From Phyllobacterium sp. OV277 (GTDB taxonomy: Bacteria > Pseudomonadota > Alphaproteobacteria > Rhizobiales > Rhizobiaceae), in NCBI RefSeq assembly GCF_900104355.1, contig NZ_FNIY01000005.1, forward strand, positions 248,001-312,000: 64,000 nucleotides of DNA, written 5' to 3'. This document shows positions 56,906 through 64,000 of this stretch, piece after piece. Numbering within the stretch: position 1 is the stretch's first letter; every line of letters begins with the position of its first letter. Both the position numbers and the translations under genes were made by a program. A model generated the notes under the pieces. That model had not been told where the DNA came from. It made no database searches and was given only the letters and a program-made list of their open reading frames with translations.

Positions 56906-57096
56906 GGACCCAGAAGATCGGCATTCTTGATCTTGAGCAGATAAACCGGTGGGGCGTGCGGTCAAAATGGCGACGCGGCCCCTATCCGGATAGCCGCAGT
57001 TCTGTACGGATTTATCATCCCGCCCGACATTCGGCGGCAACATTAGCCAGTAAGTTCAGCCACGATTTACTTTGGCACGGCATTGGAGATGGCAAC

Positions 57097-57858
57097 ATGG
57101 CTCTTCCTGAAATGAGAGTGCAGGTTATTCTTGCAGAACTGGCCAAGCATGGACGTGTTTCGGTCAAGGATATTTCCCGAAGACTTGATGTCAGTCGCGA
57201 GACCATCCGCCGCGATCTGAAGGTGCTTGAACGGGAGGGACATATGCGCTGCGTCTATGGCGGCGGCGTGAAGCAGGCTATCGGACTGGATCAACCCGCC
57301 GCAGAACGCATGCGCATCAATGCACGGGAAAAGGGGCGGCTTGCCGTTCATGCAGCAAAACTGGTGAAGAGTGGCAGCAAGATATTCGTTGATTCCGGCA
57401 CAACCACGCTGGCGTTTGCGCGGCACCTGATCAACATCGAAGGGCTAAACATTTTCACCAACTCGCTTGATATCGCCCAGCTCTTCGACGCGGGTTATTC
57501 GGGCAGCGTCACCGTGGTGGGCGGCACACTCAATCCGAGCTATCGCGCGCTGTTTGGGCCCTCCACCCTCGAAGCCATCAAGGGACACCTGTTCGATACC
57601 GCCTTCGTTAGTATTGCAGCGGTCGACTATGCCTACGGCTTTATGGATTACGGCGAAGACGAAGCCGCGGTGCGCCGCGAACTGCGCACCCGCTCACGCC
57701 ATTACGTGATGCTGGCTGACAGCAACAAGTTTGGTCGAACGGGAAACATACGGACACTCGAACTCAAGGATATAGATACGCTCGTGACAGATGCGCAACC
57801 GCGGGCGGATTTTGCCGAAAAACTGAAAGAAGCGCAGGTTGAGGTTATTTATGCATGA
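57097..57858 (+). CDS. DeoR-family transcriptional regulator
   Basis: 253 residues from ATG 57097, which has GGAG 8-10 bases upstream and gives the normal DeoR start. The frame is open back to 56902, but the extra 65 residues are unlike the family. Winged helix VQVILAELAKHGRVSVKDISRRLDVSRETIRRDLKVLEREG followed by the DeoRC sugar-isomerase-like effector domain (VKSGSKIFVDSGTTTLAFARHL). DeoR proteins usually sense phosphorylated metabolites, which fits the two kinases downstream. Its stop overlaps the M20 gene by 8 bases. Confidence 0.92.
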   Translation: MALPEMRVQVILAELAKHGRVSVKDISRRLDVSRETIRRDLKVLEREGHMRCVYGGGVKQAIGLDQPAAERMRINAREKGRLAVHAAKLVKSGSKIFVDSGTTTLAFARHLINIEGLNIFTNSLDIAQLFDAGYSGSVTVVGGTLNPSYRALFGPSTLEAIKGHLFDTAFVSIAAVDYAYGFMDYGEDEAAVRRELRTRSRHYVMLADSNKFGRTGNIRTLELKDIDTLVTDAQPRADFAEKLKEAQVEVIYA

Positions 57859-59131
57859 AATCGGCAGGGTCGCCGTTCCCGTACCGGCAATTGATGAGGT
57901 CGAACTCCATCGCTTGATGGATGAAGTGTCACTCATTGGTGGCGGCGAAGGTGGATCAATGAATCGTCTGACCTTGTCGAAAGAAGACGGGCAGGCGCGC
58001 GATTGGTTTGCAGCCTGGGTACGAGACCGGGGCCTGCGGCTTGAGGTCGATGGTATCGGCAATATGTTCGGAATTCTCGATTGGGCTGGACCTGATGCAC
58101 CTATGGTTATGACCGGTTCTCACCTCGACAGCCAGCCAAATGGCGGTCGGTTCGATGGTGCGCTTGGTGTCATCGCTGCCTGCACTGCGGTCGATACAAT
58201 CAAACAGGCCGTCGAGAAAGACGGTCTTACGCCCAAGGTCAATCTGACAGTGGTCAACTGGACCAACGAGGAAGGCGCGCGCTTTCAGCCCAGTCTCCTC
58301 GGAAGCTCTGTTTACACCGGTGCTTTGACACTGGATTTTGCCCTTGATCGCCGGGATGGTGACAATATTTCGGTGCGCGAGGCCCTGACTGATATCGGCT
58401 ATGCCGGTGAGGCTGCGCCTGCCCTGCCTGATGCCTATATAGAATTGCACATTGAAGGCTCGGATAAGCTCGAAAAGGCGGATTTGAAATTCGCGGCGTT
58501 CACACGGTATTGGGGCGCAACCAAGTATCGGCTGGCCTTTCTCGGCAAGCAGGCTCACACCGGTCCGACACCCATGGCAGAACGCAAGGATGCCTTGCTT
58601 GCTGCCGCTTATCTTATCGCCGAACTTAAGACCATGGCCGACAAGGGTGGACTTGATCTCCACACGTCGGTCGGGCGGCTCGAAGTGTTCCCGAACTCTC
58701 CCAATGTCGTGCCTGCGGAAGCCGTTTTGTTCGTCGAACTGCGCTCCGGCTCTCCCGATATTCTCCAAAGCGCCGAAGACGAGTTCAAAAGCAAGATCGA
58801 AGCGTGCGCACAACGTGCAGGAGTCGGCTACGAGGTAAGGTTCGTCGATTATCGCAAAGCGGGCCGGATGGATGAAGGTCTTGTCAATCTGGCAACCAAG
58901 ACAGCCAAAAGCCTCGGCCATTCGACCCTCTATCTCGATACAATCGGCGGTCATGATGGCGTGGCTCTGGCCGATAAATGTCCAGCCATCGTCATTGCAG
59001 TTCCCAGCGTGGATGGTGTGATTCATCATCCGACCGAATTCACCACGCCGGAAGACCGGGCGATTGGCACTCATATCCTCACGGCTATGCTCTGGGATTT
59101 CTGCATGCATGGCAATGTTCTGAAAAGCTGA
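57851..59131 (+). CDS. M20-family Zn amidohydrolase (N-carbamoyl-amino-acid hydrolase/allantoate amidohydrolase-like)
   Basis: 426 residues from ATG 57851. It has the metal-site motifs of the HyuC/AllC/AmaB group: GSHLDSQPNGGRFDGALGV (bridging Asp), NWTNEEGARFQP (Glu pair), IELHIEGSDKLE where the usual HIEQG is changed to HIEGS, and a C-terminal VIHHPTEFT histidine. Such enzymes cut N-carbamoyl or related amide bonds in the cytoplasm. The change at HIEQG suggests a substrate different from the known members. Translationally coupled to deoR. Confidence 0.88.
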   Translation: MHEIGRVAVPVPAIDEVELHRLMDEVSLIGGGEGGSMNRLTLSKEDGQARDWFAAWVRDRGLRLEVDGIGNMFGILDWAGPDAPMVMTGSHLDSQPNGGRFDGALGVIAACTAVDTIKQAVEKDGLTPKVNLTVVNWTNEEGARFQPSLLGSSVYTGALTLDFALDRRDGDNISVREALTDIGYAGEAAPALPDAYIELHIEGSDKLEKADLKFAAFTRYWGATKYRLAFLGKQAHTGPTPMAERKDALLAAAYLIAELKTMADKGGLDLHTSVGRLEVFPNSPNVVPAEAVLFVELRSGSPDILQSAEDEFKSKIEACAQRAGVGYEVRFVDYRKAGRMDEGLVNLATKTAKSLGHSTLYLDTIGGHDGVALADKCPAIVIAVPSVDGVIHHPTEFTTPEDRAIGTHILTAMLWDFCMHGNVLKS

Positions 59132-59140
59132 AGGCACAAC

Positions 59141-60106
59141 ATGAAAAAGCCCGGCGAAGCATCCAGCCCCGAAGAACAGGCACTTGAACGGGCGATCCTC
59201 GCCATCCCCGAATGGCAGGGCCAACCGGTCACCTACGAACGACTGGTCCCGCCAGTCGTTTCGCCGGTGCATCGGGCTGTTGACGGCGATTGTTGGATCG
59301 TTTCTGCCGGAGCAGATCAGCGAAAAGTCTTCGTCAAAATCCTGCATACGGATTTCCTGCCCTATAGTTCCGGTACCGTCGCCCACAAGGCGGCTGAAAA
59401 TGCCGCCAGACTTGGCCTAACGCCAGAGCCAAGACATTTTCTGCCTGAACATAATGCCTATATCTCCGATCTGCTGGATTCGTCCTGGCGTACAGGCCGG
59501 ATGGACGATTTCGGAAATGCTCTGATCACTGCCAATGTAGTCAGGGCCAAGAAGATGTTTCACGCCACGCCACGCCTCGGAAAACCTTGGTCTGTCTTCG
59601 ACGGGATCAAAAGGTTTGGGGCTGATCTGGCAGCGGCATCCACCGTGCCGGAAGGCGATATCTGGTGGATGCTGGAGAATGTCGCGACGATTAAAGCCGC
59701 GCTTGATGCAGCAGGGATTGATGTAAAGCCCGCCCACGCGGATGGGCTTTCTTCCAACATCATGATCAATGGATCAAATGAAGTGCAGCTCGTCGATTTC
59801 GATCAGGCTTGTGACACGGACCCCTATTATGACCTCGGTGTTTTTCTCAATGAGGCATTCCAGTTCGACGACGGCAAGCAACTGGCTCTGGAAATATTTG
59901 ATGGTCACTGTCACGAGACGTCCATGCACCGCTGCAAACTCTATGGCATTGCTGACGATCTGATGTGGGGACTGTGGGGAATCTTACTCGACGCAACTTC
60001 GCCACGGACCGGACTTGAATATCTCAAATATGCACAATGGCGATTATTGCGGTGTCGGATGGCCATTCTCGACCCGCACTTCGAGATCATGCTGCGCAAA
60101 CTTTGA
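59141..60106 (+). CDS. Phosphotransferase of the choline/aminoglycoside kinase fold, copy 1
   Basis: 321 residues. Kinase-like motifs: HADGLSSNIMI (catalytic loop His-x-Asp...Asn) and VQLVDFDQACDTDPYYDLGVF (metal-binding Asp), as in APH and choline/ethanolamine kinases. Starts nine bases after the M20 stop. Likely phosphorylates a hydroxyl group on a small molecule made by the hydrolase. It shares length and layout with the next gene, so the two are paralogues. Confidence 0.85.
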   Translation: MKKPGEASSPEEQALERAILAIPEWQGQPVTYERLVPPVVSPVHRAVDGDCWIVSAGADQRKVFVKILHTDFLPYSSGTVAHKAAENAARLGLTPEPRHFLPEHNAYISDLLDSSWRTGRMDDFGNALITANVVRAKKMFHATPRLGKPWSVFDGIKRFGADLAAASTVPEGDIWWMLENVATIKAALDAAGIDVKPAHADGLSSNIMINGSNEVQLVDFDQACDTDPYYDLGVFLNEAFQFDDGKQLALEIFDGHCHETSMHRCKLYGIADDLMWGLWGILLDATSPRTGLEYLKYAQWRLLRCRMAILDPHFEIMLRKL

Positions 60107-60132
60107 CCGATAATCCGACTTGGAGAACTGGC

Positions 60133-61074
60133 ATGCAGGGTAAATTACTGGGTCAGGCGGTAACAGACTCCGAACGGGCGCTCGAAGCAGTCCTATTGGA
60201 AATCTCCGAGTGGCCAAGCGAACATATCTCCTATGCGCCTGTGCTCGGCGGCATCAGCAATACCAATTGGCAGATCAGGATCAACGGCCATAAGATTCCC
60301 TATTTCCTGAAAATGCCGGGTCAAGGCACGGAGATGTTTATTGACCGGCAAGCCGCACTTGAGGCCAGCAGGCGAGCCGAGGAAATCGGAATCGGACCCA
60401 AAGGCTATCCTTACCTTGCCCATAAAGGCATCGAAATTACGGATTTCATCGAGGACCGTCGTTCCTGCACCAACAAGGATTTTCGCGATGTTGAAATTCG
60501 CAATGCCGCCATTGGCGCTTACAGGCAGTTTCATAATGCCGGTCAGTTGGGGCTGACCAAAACCGTTTTTGATATGATCGAGGAACATATCGATCAGGCC
60601 CGCACCCTGAATGGGTTTTTTCCGCAAGATTTCGACTGGCTGTACGCGCAATATCGCATGGCGCGATCGGCGCTTGAAGCATCGGGCATTGATCTTGTCG
60701 CCTGCTTCAATGATCCCATGCCGGGCAATTTCATGGTCGACGAGGCCAAGACGATCATGCTCATCGATTACGAATACGCGTCGAATAATGACCGATGCTA
60801 CGATCTTGGTATCTGGTGCGGCGAGATGTTTTTCTCCAATACCATAGAGAATGAAGTGATCGAGGAGTATTTCGGTCATTTTGATCCGCAAATGTATGCC
60901 CGGCTCTACGTCCACAAAGCGCTTGCCGATATCAAATGGTCCACATGGGCCATGGTCCAAAGGGAAGTGTCCGCGCTTGACTTTGATTTCCATAAATATG
61001 GCGCGTGGAAACATATGCGCGCGCGCAGCTATATGCGCGATCCCCGTTGGAAAGATTATCTGAAAATTGTCTGA
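60133..61074 (+). CDS. Phosphotransferase of the choline/aminoglycoside kinase fold, copy 2
   Basis: 313 residues from ATG 60133 (TTGGAGAA upstream). Catalytic loop CFNDPMPGNFMVDE has Asp and Asn, but the usual His before it is Phe; the metal-binding segment is IMLIDYEYASNNDRCYDLGIW. The N-terminal part YAPVLGGISNTNWQIRINGHKIPYFLKMPGQGTEMFIDR resembles choline/ethanolamine kinase ATP-loops. Last gene of the operon, before a terminator. It may act on a different step, or form a heterodimer with copy 1; neither is shown by the sequence. Confidence 0.86.
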   Translation: MQGKLLGQAVTDSERALEAVLLEISEWPSEHISYAPVLGGISNTNWQIRINGHKIPYFLKMPGQGTEMFIDRQAALEASRRAEEIGIGPKGYPYLAHKGIEITDFIEDRRSCTNKDFRDVEIRNAAIGAYRQFHNAGQLGLTKTVFDMIEEHIDQARTLNGFFPQDFDWLYAQYRMARSALEASGIDLVACFNDPMPGNFMVDEAKTIMLIDYEYASNNDRCYDLGIWCGEMFFSNTIENEVIEEYFGHFDPQMYARLYVHKALADIKWSTWAMVQREVSALDFDFHKYGAWKHMRARSYMRDPRWKDYLKIV

Positions 61075-61097
61075 CGGCGAGGCTGGCCAAAAGAAAA

Positions 61098-61130
61098 CCG
61101 GCGGCCCTCATGGAGGCCGCCGGTCTTTTC
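61098..61130. terminator. Terminator between the kinase operon and the small minus-strand gene
   Basis: Stem ACCGGCGGCC / GGCCGCCGGT (10 perfect pairs), loop CTCATGGA, flanked by AAAA and CTTTT, so it works in both directions. Confidence 0.9.
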
Positions 61131-61159
61131 AAAACAGCAATCGAATAGTTGATCGAACC

Positions 61160-61414
61160 CTAGACTGCACTTCCGCAACAAGCCGATGCCATGCGGTTGC
61201 CTATGGCAGCCAGACTTTTGGTCACTGCAGGTCCATCGACTGTAAAAGGTCGTTGCCAATTGGTTGAAGCGGTGGCTTCAAAATTTTTGCGTGCCACAGA
61301 CTTCATAAGGAGTTCGAGCTCGCTGCGGGTCACATGATCAGCGCTCATGACAGCGTTGATCAGGGGATCTGACAGGGCTTCAGCAAGGGTAAGATCGGCA
61401 TATGTCTGTGGCAT
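61160..61414 (-). CDS. Small hypothetical protein, 84 residues
   Basis: Begins MPQTYADLTLAEALSDPLINAVMSADHVTRSELELLMKSVARKNFE and is mostly helical; ends with CCGSAV. AAGGAG lies 7 bases before ATG 61414. It is divergent from the TetR gene with shared control region, including two TetR-type operators. Family not recognised. Confidence 0.7.
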   Translation of the reverse strand: MPQTYADLTLAEALSDPLINAVMSADHVTRSELELLMKSVARKNFEATASTNWQRPFTVDGPAVTKSLAAIGNRMASACCGSAV

Positions 61415-61536
61415 GATGCACTCCTTCTCAGCGGCGTCGTTGCCGCGTTTTCAAATAGAAACGTCAATCCGTACTTTTCTGTGGCGGCGGCCCGGATACC
61501 AATTTCAAATAAAATTGACACACGAACCAAATGCGT

Positions 61537-61577
61537 GTTACCGGTAAGTAACAAGCCAATAGTTACTGGACGGTAAC
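61537..61577. promoter_or_regulatory. Twin TetR-type operators with overlapping promoter
   Basis: Two 16-base dyads of the form GTTAC-N6-GTAAC, at 61537-61552 and 61562-61577, centres 25 bases apart. The second touches the TetR start region at 61582. A TTGACA box lies at 61515-61520, so the first operator covers the likely -10. Autorepression, and possibly control of the divergent 61414 gene, is expected. Confidence 0.8.
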
Positions 61578-61581
61578 ATCC

Positions 61582-62214
61582 ATGTCAAGCGCACCAACGC
61601 AAGAAATATCAAAGCCTCACGAGACTGTTATATCGGTGGAATCCGAAGGCAGCCGAATGCCGCCACGGGCGCGTATTATGGCGAGCGCCATTGATTTGTT
61701 TCGCCAACAGGGCATCAAGGGTGTTGGTGTTGACGCGATTGCAGAGGCTGCTGATTCCAACAAGATGACGCTTTATCGCCATTTCGGATCAAAGGACGAT
61801 CTGATCTGCGAATGCCTCAAACAGGTGTCCGAACGCCGGGAACAAATTTGGCGCGACCTGGAAACAACCTTCCCTGACAATCCACTTGCCCAGATACGCG
61901 GCTGGATTGAAGAAGCTGCGGAATGCATATTCAATGACCGGCGCGGTTGCGATCTCGCAAATGCCGCTGTCGAATTGAAAGAAGCCAATCACCCGGCTTT
62001 CAAGGTGATCGTAGATGCCAAAAAAGCGCATATGGACCGCCTGACCGATCTTTGCCGGCAGGCTGGAGTGAAACAGGCCGAGCAATTGGCCGATGCACTG
62101 ATGCTGCTCGTCGAGGGTGCGCGGGTATGCAGCCAAAGCGCTGGCGCAGAAGGCCCTCAACAACAATTGAAACGCGCCTGCGACGCAATGATAGCCGCCT
62201 ACGCCTCGGATTAA
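61582..62214 (+). CDS. TetR-family transcriptional regulator
   Basis: 210 residues with N-terminal helix-turn-helix (RARIMASAIDLFRQQGIKGVGVDAIAEAADSNKMTLYRHFGSKDDLICECL) and a variable helical effector domain. It has no standard ribosome site; the second operator overlaps this position. Likely represses itself through the twin operators. The ligand is unknown. Confidence 0.93.
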   Translation: MSSAPTQEISKPHETVISVESEGSRMPPRARIMASAIDLFRQQGIKGVGVDAIAEAADSNKMTLYRHFGSKDDLICECLKQVSERREQIWRDLETTFPDNPLAQIRGWIEEAAECIFNDRRGCDLANAAVELKEANHPAFKVIVDAKKAHMDRLTDLCRQAGVKQAEQLADALMLLVEGARVCSQSAGAEGPQQQLKRACDAMIAAYASD

Positions 62215-62507
62215 TTTACACCCATATCATTGGTTCCCGATCCAATTGCTTATCTCGAAAGAGAATAAAGCCTACTGGATTAAACCCAATAACCAGCAGC
62301 ACGACATTCATCGTGGTGATCAACAATCAACGGCTACCTACTTACTATCACGAAAAGCCCTTCCCGGATTCACGCACTTGTTATCGGTGTCTTCAGCCAA
62401 AACATGTAGATTGCGCAATCAGGAGAGGGCTCCCCGACACCCCGCCAAATGAGCTGCCCGCAAAGGGTGTATTTGTCCTGGTAAAACCCAGACGGAGAGT
62501 CAATCGC

Positions 62508-63470
62508 ATGGGAATCGCATTTATGAACGACGGCGTGCCGGAAACTCTTCCCTGCATCAGTCATGAAACGCGTTCAAAGTGGCTGCTGCAAAGAGTGGCT
62601 ATCCTGAGACGAAATCCCAACTTCGGGGCCGCTGCCACTGACTACGCAAACGGTGCCGTCAGGATTTTCGAAGGTCGATATATGGCCAACAAAGTCATGG
62701 CCAATGTTGCTCGCCAAGTGATCTGTATGTCTATTCTGGCGTTGCATTTTACACGCAGCAATGGAAATCACGGCGCAACAATATCCGGCATCCAGAACAT
62801 AACGTCGGGTTTGAAGCTATGCAGCAAAAACACCACTGCCGCTACGATCGACCTTTTGGAAAACATTGGACTTGTTACCCGTGTGCTGGACGAAAGTGAT
62901 CACAGAAATCACCTGATCCAACCAACCAACAAGATGATATTCGGCATCAGAAGAATTACCGGCATAGCCCTCAGCGCAGCGGACAAACTATTCCCCTCAC
63001 GGCATTACAAACAGCTGATTGAAGGGTCGGATGATTTTGTGGAACGCTATTTCGCGTCCAGCCTGCACTCGCTGCTGAATATCAGCACAATGATCTCCAA
63101 GCTGCACAGTTCGAAACTGTTCGCGATCAGCGACGGGGGCGGCATCCTGCTTTGCAAACTTATGTCAATGAAGGGACAGCCATCAACAGTTACTGAAAAT
63201 ACTGTCTGCTTTCCCTATGATGATATCGGTCATCTCTACGGCGTTTCCCGCACACACATTCGCCGTTTAATGAAGCGAGCGGAAGCAGAAGGCCTCGTGC
63301 GCTTGCTGGAAGATGGAGGCCGACGGATAGATATATTGCCTCCACTCGATGATGTTTTTGAGAATATGGTTGCCGCGCATATCGCTCGCGCTCAGTTCGA
63401 TATTCATCTTGCCAACAAAGATTACGATCTATTGCCCATAGATCGTACGCCTGACTATTACGCCGTCTGA
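62508..63470 (+). CDS. Protein with two winged-helix-like DNA-binding segments
   Basis: 320 residues from ATG 62508 (GGAGAG upstream); the frame is open much further back, but that part runs through the TetR gene. Two parts resemble winged helices: residues about 65-140 (VARQVICMSILALHF...NTTAATIDLLENIGLVTRVLDESDHRNHL) and residues about 235-285 (FPYDDIGHLYGVSRTHIRRLMKRAEAEGLVRLLEDGGRRIDIL). There is no obvious ligand domain. Family not recognised; probably a transcriptional regulator of MarR/Crp-like character. Followed by a strong terminator. Confidence 0.75.
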   Translation: MGIAFMNDGVPETLPCISHETRSKWLLQRVAILRRNPNFGAAATDYANGAVRIFEGRYMANKVMANVARQVICMSILALHFTRSNGNHGATISGIQNITSGLKLCSKNTTAATIDLLENIGLVTRVLDESDHRNHLIQPTNKMIFGIRRITGIALSAADKLFPSRHYKQLIEGSDDFVERYFASSLHSLLNISTMISKLHSSKLFAISDGGGILLCKLMSMKGQPSTVTENTVCFPYDDIGHLYGVSRTHIRRLMKRAEAEGLVRLLEDGGRRIDILPPLDDVFENMVAAHIARAQFDIHLANKDYDLLPIDRTPDYYAV

Positions 63471-63507
63471 AAAGCAAGAATTCCACGTTAACAAGCCCAA
63501 ATAAAAT

Positions 63508-63535
63508 GGCCCTGCCTTTAAAAGCAGGGCCTTTT
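63508..63535 (+). terminator. Terminator of the 62508 gene
   Basis: Perfect stem GGCCCTGC / GCAGGGCC, loop of 8 bases, then TTTT. It begins 38 bases after the stop codon. Confidence 0.9.
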
Positions 63536-63551
63536 GAGCATTGACTGGAGA

Positions 63552-63749
63552 TCAACTGAACTCAATTGCCTTCTTGTTGAAGCGCAGTCCTTCTACGTCA
63601 ACGAGAATATGCATTGTCACGTTGCATCCGATTTTCAAGGCAGTCAAAGGACATAACTGGTCGCATTTTGCTACCATTTTGATAGCCATTTTTCCGCTGG
63701 CAAACTGTTTCGCAAAGATATTTACCCGAAAAACCGATCCATTCGACAA
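63552..63749 (-). CDS. Possible small protein, perhaps a frameshifted or remnant gene
   Basis: A 65-codon frame ending DVEGLRFNKKAIEFS. The reading frame stays open further upstream with protein-like sequence (IKLGKTQTKGRLADEDLSNG) but no start codon in that stretch, while GAGGAGGG plus GTG near 63825 opens a different frame of about 35 codons. A single frameshift could join them. Confidence is low. Confidence 0.3.
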   Translation of the reverse strand: MSNGSVFRVNIFAKQFASGKMAIKMVAKCDQLCPLTALKIGCNVTMHILVDVEGLRFNKKAIEFS

Positions 63750-64000
63750 ATCCTCATCGGCGAGCCTCCCCTTGGTTTGCGTCTTGCCAAGCTTGATTTT
63801 TGCGCGAAAACAGTAAGTCGGCTGGGCACTTTACCCTCCTCACTGCTTCATCCCTTGGTTGTAAGTCCCCGCGCTTTAAGACCTACAGATTGTAGCAAAA
63901 CGGCAACAGGAGCATTGGTAGCATGATACCACCAGTTATGTCCTTTGACGAAAAGGGTGCCAAAGTAAGACATAAGTGAGGCACTGCGTCTTTGGCTTGC
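63750..64000. other. Right edge of window, no supported gene
   Basis: Nothing convincing is seen. An 18-codon frame at 63923-63979 has GGAG upstream but is too short to support by itself. Confidence 0.4.

Noticed and set aside
57073..57088. TGGCACG upstream of the DeoR gene as a sigma-54 promoter
   Set aside because: The -24 half is perfect but the -12 position reads TGGAG with no GC at the required distance.
56902..57096. 65-residue N-terminal extension of the DeoR protein
   Set aside because: Unlike the family, and the ATG at 57097 has its own ribosome site; overlap with the previous stop is probably fortuitous.
49327..62577. Identical 15-mer ATGAAACGCGTTCAA at 49327-49341 and 62563-62577
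   Set aside because: The second copy lies inside coding sequence and the pair has no clear dyad beyond AACGCGTT; likely coincidence.
63923..63979. 18-codon frame with GGAG upstream at the right edge
   Set aside because: Too short and with poor spacing; nothing beyond chance supports it.

Overview
The window reads as chromosomal DNA of an alphaproteobacterium of the order Hyphomicrobiales (Rhizobiales), most like the Brucella/Ochrobactrum and Phyllobacterium group. The grounds are a divergent dctA/dctBD dicarboxylate locus with a sigma-54 promoter, an Omp25/Omp31-type porin-like protein, a eukaryotic-type glutamine synthetase II, and many solute-binding-protein ABC importers packed into catabolic operons. 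This placement is inference from gene content, not from a database search. I see no rRNA, tRNA, insertion sequence, CRISPR array or prophage.

Layout. 1-4.4 kb: dctA (cut by the left edge), dctB, dctD. 4.4-12.8 kb: a LacI regulator divergent from a YtfQRT-YjfF-type (galactofuranose-like) importer, aldose 1-epimerase and an oxidoreductase with a SAF domain. 13-20 kb: tryptophan to anthranilate degradation (kynU-kynA with a GntR regulator), divergent from an ABC importer and an AFMID-type kynurenine formamidase. 20-24 kb: small regulator, lipoprotein, peroxidase-like protein, DUF6454 protein, Omp25/31-like protein. 24-27.4 kb: a MacA/ATPase/MacB exporter followed by a previously unlisted 26-residue amphipathic peptide gene and a strong terminator. 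27.7-31.8 kb: 3-oxoacid CoA-transferase, PAS-LuxR and XRE-cupin regulators, omega-amino-acid aminotransferase. 31.8-39.3 kb: ROK regulator divergent from a sugar importer with SIS and PfkB enzymes. 39.3-47.3 kb: AraC regulator and a GNAT/GH3/oligosaccharide-type Opp importer operon. 47.5-50.8 kb: small membrane and periplasmic proteins, and glnII with its own sigma-54 promoter. 51.5-61.1 kb: an Opp-type importer with DeoR regulator, M20 amidohydrolase and two choline-kinase-like phosphotransferases. 61.1-63.5 kb: a small protein and TetR with twin operators, then an unusual protein with two winged-helix-like segments.

Most units follow one plan: a regulator next to an importer and the enzymes that use the imported compound, with 1-4 base overlaps inside operons. 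After four of the solute-binding-protein genes there is a strong hairpin before the next transporter gene, which should raise binding-protein expression relative to the membrane parts.

The best candidate for an undescribed system is the tiny peptide gene at 23992-24072 next to the MacAB-type exporter. The 51.5-61.1 kb operon (transporter, amidohydrolase, two kinases, DeoR) is a second candidate, for an uncharacterised catabolic pathway.
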